NCBI GenBank assembly: GCA_964057225.1 | Contig: OZ059899.1 | Location: 6,882,001 to 6,946,000 of the forward strand | Length of the DNA stretch: 64,000 nt | Origin: Auanema rhodensis | Taxonomy: Eukaryota > Nematoda > Chromadorea > Rhabditida > Rhabditidae | Reading direction: 5' to 3' | In this document: in pieces, positions 49,601-61,360 of the stretch | Position numbering within the stretch: position 1 is the stretch's first letter | Layout of the letters: each line of letters starts with the position of its first letter | Program-made: the position numbers and the translations under genes | Notes under the pieces: model-generated | What the model saw: the letters and a program-made list of their open reading frames with translations, nothing else | Told to the model about the DNA's origin: nothing | Database searches by the model: none

Positions 49601-51614
49601 ACGTATCCTTATATAGATATATTACATTTTGAGTGATCTCAGTCAATAATTGACGAACAATCATTGCTGCACCTGTCCCTCACACCTCTGATTCTAGCAG
49701 AAGGATGGCTTTGCAATTGTGTGGAAAAGCAACAGAAGAATCTGTTTCCCAAACATAATGGTTCCTCTGAGCATATGTCTCATCTATTCATTTCTAAGAC
49801 AATTAAACGAAAAAACTAATAATTCCTGCTCTGACAGCATAGCTTCTATTTTTCTTTTTAAAAAGGGCACTGTTCTTCAAATTTACTGACAACGATGATG
49901 TCGTTGTAGCTTCGATATGTAAATCTAACCATCTGCCTCATATACCTCAAGCAGATGATGATGAAATCAAAGGAATTCGCATAACGACGAGGTTTCATGG
50001 AGATGGATTAATGATGTGCAGATGAAATCTGTTGAAATTTGAATAGCGCTCTTTTGCTTAAAGAATTTTGTCTCATGTGCCTATGACGCATTCAATTCTA
50101 ACCACAAGTCATAAACACTAGTCAAATCGAATAAGTAAGAAAGAACAGATTACGGTAGTCAGATCCAGGGGTCATGAACAGCAAATTACCTCATAGAGGT
50201 AAAGAAAGTGAGCAAATTCGGCATGTGTTGTTTTGCTTATAGCAAGTTATGCCAAACTATGTGTTTAATTATGCTTTAAGCAATATGAGCAGGTCTTTTA
50301 ACACTTAATTCGAGGTTAAGAACAAGGTTAAGAAGATGTGTGTATAGCAACCTCATATAATGGGATATTTTTGTAAATCAAGGGTTGTTTATTCATACTA
50401 ATATTTTCAGGTGACAAACCATTTGAATGTACTTTCAAAGGATGTGGAAAGAAGTTTGCCAATTCATCAGATCGTAAAAAGCATATGCATGTTCATACTT
50501 CTGTTAAACAATATCCATGCAAAGTGAAAGGATGTGGTAAAGACTACACCCATCCAAGTTCATTAAGGAAACACCAAAAGGTTAGTTAACTATTTCTTAT
50601 CGATGTTTAATATCAGTAATGCTAATTGTCTTGTATCCAACTGTGGAGGGGGGAGGGCATATGGATTAACACACATTTCTAACTACCTACGATAGCATGA
50701 TTACCTCTTTAAAAGATTAGACAGAGCATCAACGCTCAGCATCAACACCTACCATATCTAACAAATCAAAAAGTCACCTGTCATCCTGTGTTAATCCACA
50801 GGAACAAACTTATAGGTTTAGTTACATTTTGAAAACTTTGAATGACAGCAGTTAAGTAGATACATCTGCTCTACTAAACATCCGTTATCTTCAAGAACAG
50901 AAAAAAATGCATTTAGTTTAGAAAAAAAGGGAGCAATTTAAACAGGAATGTATCTATTTTTCCATCAAGTCAAGTAATTCACTATGTTATATAGCTACCG
51001 TAATCAGTCTCAGCATAAGAAAATGAGAATGAGAAACAGATAGAGTAGAAAGAATTAAAACCTAAAAAGCCGGTTTTTTTTTCTTGAACCAGAGCCGCCA
51101 AAGCAAAACAGAGGGTCTTTTCCCTGCTTGACCGATAAATACTTTGAAAAGGGAGGGAGGTCTATACTCTACAACTATAAGAATCAGAAATCAATTGAAG
51201 GGAGAATAAATAATCAGAACAAAAGTTTGAATACAGCCATAATGGATAATGTTGAACCTTTTCTTAAGTTATTTTTTTCAGACACATGAAAAGAATGCTT
51301 GTAGTTCTCCCGAATTAGACCAGAGCGGGGACTCAGGACATGCCTCTGCTGGAACACCTAGCGATGATTTTAACTTATCTCATAAAGTAGATGATATGGA
51401 GGTGAGTAGATCAAACTTTTTTAAAATTTAAATTAATTAATCTTAAATTTGAAAAAAACTTATAAGAATGGAAATGTAATTATTCAATTTTCAGTTGCCA
51501 TCAATTGCTTCATCACAAGTTTTGCCACCATACTATTCACATGGCCATTCTCCTTATCTTATGAATCCTCATCCAGGAATGATTCATCCGGAAATGTATC
51601 AGCGTTTTATCTAG
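46604..51614 (+). CDS. ref-2: ZIC-family five-finger transcription factor, REF-2-like, 345 aa
   Basis: Eight exons (46604-46742, 46993-47134, 47202-47283, 47472-47612, 47661-47784, 50411-50580, 51282-51401, 51495-51614) give 345 residues. The N-terminus is Gln/Met/His-rich ([14 protein letters not shown]). Five C2H2 fingers follow in ZIC style: an atypical finger 1 (CLWITE..GKPC..HLQQFH), finger 2 ([18 protein letters not shown]), then [41 protein letters not shown] and [20 protein letters not shown]. The C-terminus is Ser/Pro/His-rich, ending HPEMYQRFI. It is a nuclear DNA-binding protein; C. elegans REF-2 acts in epidermal and neural cell fate. The intron at 47785-50410 is far larger than the rest. 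The symbol is by family; this is the single ZIC type known in C. elegans. Confidence 0.92.
47785..50410. other. Large intron of the ZIC gene
   Basis: 2,626 bases between the exon with finger 3 and the exon with fingers 4-5, while other introns of the gene are 48-700 bases. No coding frame with splice support is seen on either strand. It is a good place for enhancers. Confidence 0.7.
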
Positions 51615-54600
51615 AAAATCATATACAGTTCTTTAGTCATTTAAATTTTCTTAGATGGCATGAAGAGTTAAGAAATGGTCTTAGATAGCTCATAGATTTC
51701 TATTCGCCTGGTTGATGTATCTAAAGCATTTCTAGTTTACCTCATTGTTATTTCTTTATTTTTCATAAGTCTCTCTGTTCTCTCCCTTTTTCTATGTTCT
51801 CTTTTAAACTGAAATTATATTTTTCTTATTTTGAAAAATATTAACTGACGGTTATAGTATTCGGATATTATTAGCTTTCTTTCTATTCATTTCTGGCTTT
51901 CATTCAATTCTCAGCTACATCTATTCGAGTACTACTCACTATATAACAGGTTCTGTTTATATTTTTGCTCGATTTTTCCATTATTTCAACGTTTTTTTTC
52001 TTCAAATCCCATATATACACAGGTAAGCAGAAGCTGACCTATCCCATATGCTCAAGGCTGTTTGCAGTGTATAATTTGTTCTCTTTTCAATCTCCTTCCA
52101 GACTTCGGGTAATTACAGTTAATAGCCTTTTGTTACTTGACTTCCGTTACAATATTTGAAAAAGCTTCCGTTAGGTGACAATTAAGACGATTTTCCTAAT
52201 AAGTCACAAAAGCCTTATATGGAAACTTATGTTTCAGAAATATATTTATATATACATATAGTTATATGAATATGTTTGTCTGCATTTGTATATAGTAAAG
52301 CTTTTTGTCTCCACTATTCCATTTTTGGTATTAAAGGAACATTATTTCTCTCCCCTCACTATTTTTATCATCATCATGATTGTCATCAATTGTCCCACAG
52401 AATCATATATAGTATTTCAAGTTATAAATATAAATATATATAAAATTATAATCAGATAGATTATCTTTACTTTTTCTTTCTTGTTATACCGATGCTTGTT
52501 CAATGATTTAACATTGTGAGAGTTCCATGACATTTTGTACTTATATATAATTATATTACTTTATGAAACAAAATAAAATTTATTAAATAAAAATGAATTC
52601 AATATCAACAGTGTAATATATAGAAGAAAACAAAATTTATTCAAATAATTATAGTAAAATACTTCAAAACTACTCTATCTGATATCTACGTGATTACGCA
52701 AAATGAACAGAATATTTTTAGTTTTTTATAGTAAAAAGAGATGAACGTATGTATATACATAGTTTGTTATTTGACATTGTATATAATAGGTGTAATTAGT
52801 TTTCTTTTGATAGAATTATGAGTACCTAGCATAGTAAATATGGTTACCTACCAAAAAGCTGGACAAACCAATTAGACAGTTCTACTTGTGGCTCTTACCG
52901 GCACCGTATGACGCCATGTGATGCGCAACAAAGGCAACTTCAGGTACAGACGGCAAATATCAAATATTGGTCGCTAAATACAAAAACAACAATTTGTAAA
53001 TAGTATATGAAATAAAGCTCACACGTACATGCATAAGAAATATTATTTTGTATGGTAATAAGAATAAACAAAGGAATAGACATAGATGTTTATCACAATT
53101 TATAAATGAGATGTTTTATATAAGCTAATATGATTAAACAAACAATAAAATACTAAAATGAAGGGATGAGCCGATTTCGAAAGAATTTTTGTAAATTCAG
53201 GTAGTTTTTTAATTTTTTAAATTATTGCAGCTGTTTTCAGACAATTATAAAATCATTTTAGTTTAATACAGCTGGTTGAGTTCCATTTTACTATACATTC
53301 AATGAGAAATGCTTGAACTACAATATAATTCAAATGATAAATAAATTTATATTTTATTGCAGTGACCTTGCCATTTCAAATTTATTTTTTCTGAAAAATT
53401 TCATGTGTTCTCAGGTGATTTGTCCAATCTGAATAAAGCGTCGTGAGGATGTCAGTTGCGCAGTCTTTGAAGTCTTTGAATCATTGTATTCTATGTGATA
53501 AATGAGAAACAACTTTAACTTGTTTTCTCATTATAGACAAATGTTATTATGAATGAATACCACACAAAGCGTAAGTTCTTATATTTCTATAAAAAAATAA
53601 AAATATTAGGTCGATAAGTACTAGTACAATTGGAAAATATTCGAATTGTTTTTATTTTAAAAAATTGTAAATATAGCTTAAATTAATTTCATATAAATTT
53701 TTTTTATTATTTACACTAATTCTTGTTCAAAATACAGTTCTTTGTTAAATAATGCTTAGATTCATCTATATCACAACGTACTGTAGTCCAACTGATATGA
53801 AACCTATATGTTACAACTTTTCTTACAATAGGCATTAACTGAATAATCTGAATTACAAGATGGGCAGATTTGAAATGTTTATTTTTAGTTTAAATATATA
53901 AAAATAAAATTATTTTTTATATTTTTATTCTTTTTTTCTCCTAAAATTCGAACAGGTATACATGTTAGTCTACCTGATACATCAATGATTTTTCCCACAT
54001 TTTTCAAAAACTATACATCTAGTTCATGGAAATACTTTATGAAAAATAAGAATATACCGTAAGTGATCTAAAGATATTAAGAAACAAAAAGATGAAATAA
54101 AAAATCGAATACAACGACAACATGTTTTTGTGATTGTCTTACCAAGAAATAAATTTATTTTTTTATTTTTTTTCGATGAAATTCAGGGAATTAACAGAAC
54201 TTTTAGACAATTCAGCCAATACATATGAAAGATTTTTCAACTTTAAACTGTATTTTTTAAAAAAATGGTTTCATATTCATGTTATTCTCTAAATATTTTG
54301 ACTTGTCATTTGTAAAGTTTCTAAAAACAGGATATGGTTATTGGCATACATGTATCTCTTTACGAAACTATTTATTTTTAAAATGATTGAATGGTTTTTG
54401 TTCTGTTACATCAAAATGTTCATTTTTCACATATTTCTGTCTTTTCTTTCACTGTTCATAATTTTAAAATTTGATCAAGATGATGTTAGTTCAACATACA
54501 AAATATAGTCTGATATCGGAAGATGATTCCTTATCTTTTCTGCACTCAAATTGATACAACTTTGATATAAACCAACCAAATGTTCAAACAATCACAATCA

Positions 54601-55320
54601 TCCTTCCTTGTTTCTATGAGTATCAAGGACGGAATTGTTTAACAGTTCATAAATATCATTTACTTTTGTGAGCCAAACGTTTGTATACTACAATCATCAT
54701 CAATAACATTAACGACAAATTTTTACTATATAGTGTGAACTTGCAAATCTATAACAAGCTTTCGTCACGGATAATTCTATCTGTGCCCCTTTTTCGAGAT
54801 ATGATATGTGATTGCGTTATTTAAATGATATTACGATCTGATATATGAAGACGTCGATGTTGTTCATCTTATACACTGCGATGGCCAGTTGAAGTTGTGT
54901 TCCGTCGTCTTCAACATCAACGTCGTCATCATCACCATCTTCTGGTGCAGCAACTGCATCGTCGGAGTCGTCTAGGAACAGCGGAAGATGGGCGGGACAT
55001 AAGGGTTTCACTTTAGGTCGTCCTGATGTCGTCTTGTCTGTTGACTCCGTTAACATAACACACTATCTAGCTCTCCTGACTGTAGTCATATTCCCCCTTT
55101 CTCGATCACAACCGAAGGTCTGATCCCTTTCGCTCGATTCCTTCTCAGTCCGCTCGTCGTCGTCGTCGTCTACGCACTTTCGACACATAGAGAAGGGCGC
55201 TTAAGACCTGCTTCATACCATCACAAACTGAAGCTTCATTCTAGTCCATAACCAAATTTGTGCTGTTACAATTCCATATTCCCAGACTACTTTATATCTA
55301 TCCATTTTTGAATAAGAAAC
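51615..55320. other. Intergenic between ZIC and secreted-protein genes
   Basis: About 3.7 kb, mostly AT-rich. The first part is the ZIC 3' end. A GC-richer block (54840-55210) carries CGT/GTC triplet runs (for example cgtcgtcgtcgtcgtc near 55153) and an acidic minus-strand frame that I do not accept as a gene. Probably promoter sequence for the gene starting at 55321. Confidence 0.45.
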
Positions 55321-57305
55321 ATGTTTCGAATTCTTGCAATTGCTGTGTCGCTGTTACCGATTGTTTACGGTCAAGAGCATGCTGAGGTTGATATTCGAGT
55401 ATCCGGAGCATGCTCGCCCAGTAAGTTGTTTAATTTTGTTTGAAGAAAACAAATTATCTCAAAAATAATTAATTATTTAAGCGGAGTGAGAGTAACTAAT
55501 AAGTGTTTGTATGTGTATACATGTATGAGTGTGCGTTCAAATCTAATGATCATATATTTATCTCCACAATTCACATTTCTATCCACTAAAATGAAAGTAA
55601 GAATCACCGTTATGTGATTCTAACGGTTTAATAAGACACATTTGAAACTGGATTTTTTCTATTCTACTATAACTTGTTATTCTTTCTTTCCGCAGATGTC
55701 TAATAACTATAACTCAGTATGATCTGATACATATCGATATTTTCCTTTTTCATTGGAGATGTAAATATTGTATGTTTTAAGAATGATCAATATCTAAGTT
55801 GGCCTGTAGTGGGATGGGGTCGACTACTGTTTCTTGATTGAATGCGGTCAGTGAATTGACAGAAAGACAAGAAAAGAAAATGTGAATATAGGAGTGAAGT
55901 TGGAAGAGAAGATGTGATAACCCAGGGGGGGGGGGGGGTTAATCAAGTGGTTGTCGTCGTCTTCTTCCTAATCATCTTCATGTTGATAATATTCTTCGTA
56001 TATCGGGTAATGGTCAATCTAAAAAAAGAAAACGACATATGAACGTGTTAAGCCCTTATCGATAAATCTGAGCAAGTGAAAAACAATGTCTATATTGGTG
56101 AAAGTTGGATAACAATAACTTTCTTTAATAGAAAAAGGTTTTAACAGGTTTTTCAACAAAATTTTATTTTATTATGTTATGATTATATTCTTATAACTTT
56201 ATTGTCACTTTTATTAACAAAATCATAACGTAGTAAAGATTACAAAAACAATTTTAATAGATAGAATGTGAGAACAATAAAAACTTGCAAAGCCACCATA
56301 TATTAAAGAAAATCATAATTTTTTCAGTTTACCTGACTAGAAAAGGAATTGACGTATCAAAGTATCGCCCATCAATTCGTTTTAATCCTGACAAGATACA
56401 ATTAATTCCGAAAAATCCACTCATTCCTGGATGTATCAAGATCAAAGCCGAAGGTATAATCCTAGAAAACTGATATGATTAATCATTGATGAATGGAAAT
56501 ATCGAAAATCAAGCATTTCTTTAAAGAATAAGTGATATGTCTTTAGGTGTAATGATTGAGAAGCCTATCAAGAATCTTGTAGCTGAAATTGAAATGAGAA
56601 TAGGAGGAACTCCTGATCCAAACAATCCAACTTTACCATGTAATAAGAAAATTGATGACAAAGTTAATCAATGTCCATGTGCTAAATTAGAAGGAACATG
56701 GTTTGTTTTTGGTTTTTTGTAATCTTTGTACTATCACTTTTATAGTGTTTTCTGTGATTTCTGCAAGCAATTGAAGGCTCAGACTGCTAGAATTTCTGCT
56801 ACGAAATCTCGTTTAGCTGGTCATCATAAGTCGATTGATGACGATTGCAAGTATGTTATTCAATATTGGTTTATATTACTTCATTAAAATTATTTATCTG
56901 AATTGAGCAATGATTTGATTTTAAGATGTGATGAGATGCAACCAGGACCATATGACATTGAGACTGAAATGTGCACACCAGAGATTGACGACATTAAGGA
57001 CTATATTCCACCTGAAATTCAAGCTAATATTCTTGATAAAAAACCGGTAATTTTGAAAATAATTGGAAAGTTTAAAAAAATATCTTGTAGATCTCAATGT
57101 TTATCACTGTTTATCTCATGGATATGGAACCTCGTTCATCGAAGGAATCATATCTTTCTGCTTTTGGAAGAGCAATTCTTCAAAGAAGGTAGAGTGTCAT
57201 GTTCAGAAATTTAAAATCAGAATACATTACAGGATGGCTCAAAGTACTGTGGCTTGCTTCCTTCTTGGTATCGATGTAAAGCTCAATCTTCCTCAATTCA
57301 ATTAA
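55321..57305 (+). CDS. Secreted cysteine-rich protein, possibly ML/GM2A-like, 258 aa
   Basis: Seven exons (55321-55420, 56328-56453, 56547-56700, 56746-56850, 56926-57046, 57091-57188, 57233-57305) give 258 residues. The start MFRILAIAVSLLPIVYG is a clear signal peptide. The next block, with RVSGACSP, IRFNPDKIQLIPKNPLIPGC and CPCAKLEGTCVFCDFCK, has the beta-strand rhythm and the SCTFxxFC-like Cys cluster of ML lipid-binding proteins such as GM2 activator. This is a weak resemblance. The C-terminal ~80 residues are not part of that fold as I know it. In the last two exons a second frame is also fully open, so the exact C-terminus should be checked against transcripts. The first intron is long (907 bases) and holds a G14 tract. 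Confidence 0.6.
55925..55938 (+). repeat. Mono-G tract (14 G)
   Basis: Fourteen uninterrupted G in an AT-rich genome, inside the first intron of the secreted-protein gene. Such tracts can form G-quadruplexes on the coding strand. Confidence 0.95.
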
Positions 57306-57696
57306 AGTCTAATCAGTAAATATGTAAATATGACTCTAGAAATGAAAGGAAAAACGAATATAATGAGAAAATGGGTCCAAAATGATCGCCAGCAATATTT
57401 TTAAGCAATGAATAGATAAATCGTTGTCTCAACAGCTGTTATTTTACTTACTAATCGAATTGTTTTTTATTCATTTGCACTAAATTCGTGATTATTATAC
57501 AAATTTATGTATGTACCTAATAAAAACATTATTCCTTATTTTTTTCATTGCTATTACAAATTAAAGTCCAGATTATTATATTATTTTATAAAAATATTTT
57601 TAACTTCTAAAAATAATGTTGATATTATTATTACGTTTATTTTTGCCTTTTATTCACAATGTTTTCCAATAATAATTTGAAAAAATGTAAAAATTT
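57306..57696. other. 3' flank of secreted-protein gene
   Basis: 391 bases of AT-rich sequence with AATAAA-like sites; nothing else seen. Confidence 0.5.
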
Positions 57697-57768
57697 GGGC
57701 CGAACCGGGATTTGAACCCGGGACCTCTCGCACCCAAAGCGAGAATCATACCCCTAGACCATTCGGCC
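57697..57768 (-). tRNA. tRNA-Pro (anticodon UGG), dispersed copy
   Basis: 72 bases, identical in sequence to the array copies near 7.5-8 kb: same acceptor stem, anticodon UGG and box A/B. A T5 run three bases downstream on the minus strand can end Pol III transcription. The flanks differ from the array spacer apart from short matches (ACAA next to the tRNA and TTCGGATC ~20 bases on). Confidence 0.95.
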
Positions 57769-58595
57769 ACAAGATTCTTATATTCGGATCAATTGTTGAG
57801 GTATTTGGTTAAACACATGATGTTGACACAATAGTGTCCATAAAATTGAGTGCGCTGATCATTTCGATTCGCATTGCCTACTATGCTCTATTCGCAACGC
57901 TTTAAATAATAAATTAAATTAGTTAATAAATAAAATTATATAATTTATTAGATTATATTGCTAAACTTTTTCATTTTGTTATATAACTTTAGTATTCCAA
58001 ATATTAGATTTCTGTTATTTTATGTCTTAAATATTAATATATATTAACGTTATATATTCATGTCTTTAAAGTTTCTTAATTCATAATGAATGAGCCAAAA
58101 GTCGTTTATATACAAAAAGAAATTTTTTAAAATATTCTTTATATTTGATGTGTGCAGAATATTCAGTTATATATATATATATATATTATATATACATGGG
58201 TGTACACATGTGTGTATGGTGTGTGCATGTCCAATGCTGCAGACCCCCTCCCACATCCCACCATCCTTTAGACTGCTGCGAGTTGTGCGCTTTCAATCAA
58301 GCAGGCTTCTCTTTGTTACTTAATGTTCAGCTTACTTTATAACATTTGCTGCAACCTTGTGCTCCATTAATAAGTTTTCCCTGTTTTTGTCTTTTATTTT
58401 AAAAAACCTTGAAAATATATATTTAGTTTAACTAATAGTTATATAGTCTATTTCGCCTTGTATTACATTCATTTACAACTGTAAGTAGTTTATTGATTTC
58501 TTAGAGTCCTCAAACTCTGTGAAAATTATACATTATATGTTGTTACTCAGTTAATATTTATTATTTCTTTAATATTTATTCTTTAAATTTATTCT
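57769..58595. other. Intergenic, upstream of the ANKRD49 gene
   Basis: 827 bases, AT-rich, with a TA microsatellite (58170-58195) followed by a small GC-richer patch (58230-58310). No gene seen. Confidence 0.45.
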
Positions 58596-58597
58596 AG
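58596..58597 (+). promoter_or_regulatory. Probable trans-splice acceptor of ANKRD49 gene
   Basis: The sequence tttattctag ends six bases before the start codon, the usual position for spliced-leader addition. Confidence 0.5.
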
Positions 58598-58603
58598 AAA
58601 ATA

Positions 58604-59620
58604 ATGGAAACTGAAACATTTGAAGATGAATTACAGGATCAAGTTTGTGATTTAGGTTTCACGGTAAATTTAAACATTAGAACTGTATTTTTTTTTATTA
58701 TATTTATTATTATAGAAAGAGCTTATTGATGAAATCAATGAACAGAAAGGAGCTAATCCAGGTTTGAGTTTGAATTATGATTAAGTGCTAATACAGTTAA
58801 TCCAGGGATGTTTGTATCAGCATGGCAGGAAGATAATGTTGGAATTGAAAAGCAGCATAAAGATGGTAAGTTTTCTTATTTATTATTTATATGCCTTTGC
58901 TTAGAGCCCTTAGAAGATTTTCTCACTGCTGCTGAAGAGGGAAATCTTGATAAAGTCAAGAAAATTTTAAATGACAATCCAACTATGATGAAAGTGGGTG
59001 TACTTTCTTCTGTTATATTTTTTTATGTATGTTCCAGGCTTATGATGAAGATGGCTACACTGCACTTCATCGCGCAGCTTATAATAATCATATGAGCGTA
59101 GTCAATTACTTGTTAGATCATGGAGCTGATGCAGAAGCAAAGTGAGTTACAAATTCTGTGAGAGTCATCCATAAAGACAACCATAAATAATTTGTCCTCG
59201 CTTTAAGAACCAATGATGGCTGGACGCCTCTGCTCTCTGCTGCAAACTGGGCAAACTATGAAGTTATTGGACGTCTGCTAACTCATGGTGTCAATCCCAA
59301 TGCCCTATCCAATGGACATGTTTCGGTATATTTTTTTTTGTGTTTTTCTGTATTACTTCATTTTAAACTATTTATTCAGGCTCTTCACTTAGCTATTCAA
59401 AGTCAGAATGAACATCCTGAATGCATTCTTCAATCAGTTCGTTACCTTTTGCAAGCCCCTGGTTTGATTTGACCTAATTTATTTAGTGAAAAGGTTCTCT
59501 GATTAAGGTATTATCGCTGATATCAAAAGTAATTCAGGAGATTCTCCTGTAGATTTAGCTCACCGCAGTAGTGGTATCATCTATGACATGCTTAACAAAT
59601 TCATTCACGGACCTTCATAA
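58604..59620 (+). CDS. Ankyrin-repeat protein, ANKRD49 homologue
   Basis: About eight exons encode a protein of roughly 220 residues. The N-terminus is acidic (METETFEDELQDQV) and includes a conserved W (VSAWQEDN). Four ankyrin repeats follow: LEDFLTAAEEGNLDKVKKIL, YDEDGYTALHRAAYNNHMSV, TNDGWTPLLSAANWANYEVI and GHVSALHLAIQSQNE. The C-terminal block GDSPVDLAHRSSGIIYDML completes it. The DEDxYTALHRAAY and DGWTPL phrases and the overall length match ANKRD49, a small nuclear/cytosolic ankyrin protein of unclear biochemical role. A palmitoyltransferase gene follows on the same strand, with its acceptor ~266 bases past this stop. Confidence 0.87.
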
Positions 59621-59885
59621 CATCATTCTTGTATAAATATCTATTGATATATACGAATTTTAATTGAACAATTGTTACATTGCTTATACATTTGTAATTA
59701 TTATATATCACTTTATCTTTCAACACGGTTATAACTTTAACCAAAGGGTATTGTTACATTGATCATAATTTTGTGATAAGATATAAAACTGTCTTGCTAT
59801 GCTATTCAAATGACACAATTCAATCGTTTTATCGATGTATTACTCATCCTTTTTTCTTCAAAATTTTCAATGTCGTTTTTTCTTT

Positions 59886-59887
59886 AG
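59886..59887 (+). promoter_or_regulatory. Probable trans-splice acceptor of second DHHC gene
   Basis: The sequence gttttttctttag ends 20 bases before the start codon at 59908. Confidence 0.45.
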
Positions 59888-59907
59888 TCTTCGTTATGTA
59901 TTGAGAA

Positions 59908-61360
59908 ATGGAGCTATATATGGTATGATTTTTTAAATATTTTTCTATTTATTTATTTGTTTCTAGGTTAATCGAAAACTTTCTCAACTAGGAGAATGGA
60001 TAGCTTTGTGGGGAGGATGTATTTTTGTTGTAGGTCTATATTTATCTGAAAGTTGTTCATCTATATTTCATATAGATTGTCATGTTAGTACTTTGCTATA
60101 CTGCAACTGTATTTGAAGCATGTCCAACCAATGGACATGACTGTGACACTTTATTTTGGATTGCAAATTATTGTGTTGGTCAAATTATTTTCAGTTTAGG
60201 ACTTTTTCATTATTTCTCACGGTTAGTTCTTTATATCTATTTGATTATTTGAATTTGTTATAGATTTAATTGTGTATCTCATTGGCAGCGACAATCTTGC
60301 GTTGCCGATCTCTGTCGCCAAGTTAACGAGTTAGAAGAAGGTTTTATTGAATTTTTTTTCAAAACAAATTTAAATTTCCATCAGAACACTCTGAATCATT
60401 ATTTGGTGATCATGGAAAATATTGCGTTGATTGTAATCGGGAAGCTCCATTAAGGTATCTTGAGCATATATACATTTCAATCATTAATTTTGTTCAAAGG
60501 AGTCATCATTGCCCTCTGTGTAAAATTTGTGTTTTACGCAAGGATCATCATTGTTTTGTGACCGGAAAATGTGTTGGCTTAGGAAACCAGGTTTTTCATT
60601 CTCGAATAACTGATTTTAATTGATTAATTTCTAGAGATTTTTTATGACTTTTTTGTTTTGGTGTGTCCTCGGCTTGTCGTATTGTATTTATGAATTAACT
60701 ATTTACATTGGAAATACAAATGATGATTTGTGAGTATTTTTTAGCTATTATACATATTCCTATTCGTTTTCAGGTTACCTATTGGATTTTTGAAGCTCAT
60801 TGGGCCAATGGCAATAGGTCGCTGGCTTTTATCATACACAAGTTTTTTTAATGCTGCAATGTGCTCACTTTATACATTTACTTGGGCAAGTCTTGTAGGT
60901 GCCGGCGGCTTTCTGGGAATGCAGGCAAGTTTTAAATAAAGTTATAATTTAATTTGAAAAAAAACTCTTAACTAGTTTTTGTAAGCGGATTCATTAACTT
61001 ACGCAACTATGCTTATATGAGGATATTTTTTGAAAATTACTAGCAAATAGTATTATTTCATTATAAACGTGTTGTTCTTAGTTCTTTTTTTCAGATTTAT
61101 TATACTTGTTATGGATATACGATGTACGAATATCATTCAACTTCTATGCGGGAGGCTTTTGATGGTGACGGGTTCGTTCGTTCTAAGTCTGACATTCTCT
61201 CATATGTCTTCTTTTCAGAATTTCCTTATCAGAAAGATTTCGCCTTGTGTTTGGCAAAAATTTTCTTTTAAATTTTTTGTTTCCAATGTTCTGGGAAAAG
61301 CCATTGTTAACCCCTGAAATTGCTAATAATTTGTTCCGAGTGAGAAGTAAACTTCTCTAG
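59908..61360 (+). CDS. Second DHHC palmitoyltransferase
   Basis: About eight exons. The first coding exon is only 15 bases (59908-59922, MELYM), which joins in phase to VNRKLSQLGEWIALWGG. Two N-terminal membrane segments (CIFVIVMLVLCYTATVF and CVGQIIFSLGLFHYF) precede the cysteine-rich domain CVDCNREAPLRSHHCPLCKI and the catalytic KDHHC (near 60542-60556), then GKCVGLGNQRFF. Two more membrane segments follow. With the last intron as gttcg...ttttcag (before 61218) the tail reads DGDGISLSERFRLVFGKNFL and ends VRSKLL, which fits the family; reading through instead gives a different, poorer tail. All catalytic and zinc residues are present. Likely a Golgi/ER S-acyltransferase. Confidence 0.83.

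Noticed and set aside
54817-55056. 79-codon acidic minus-strand frame with SGRPKVKP
   Set aside because: The acidic run comes from GTC/GAT triplet repeats in a GC-richer promoter-like block, and the tail runs into hydrophobic low-quality sequence. No partner exons.
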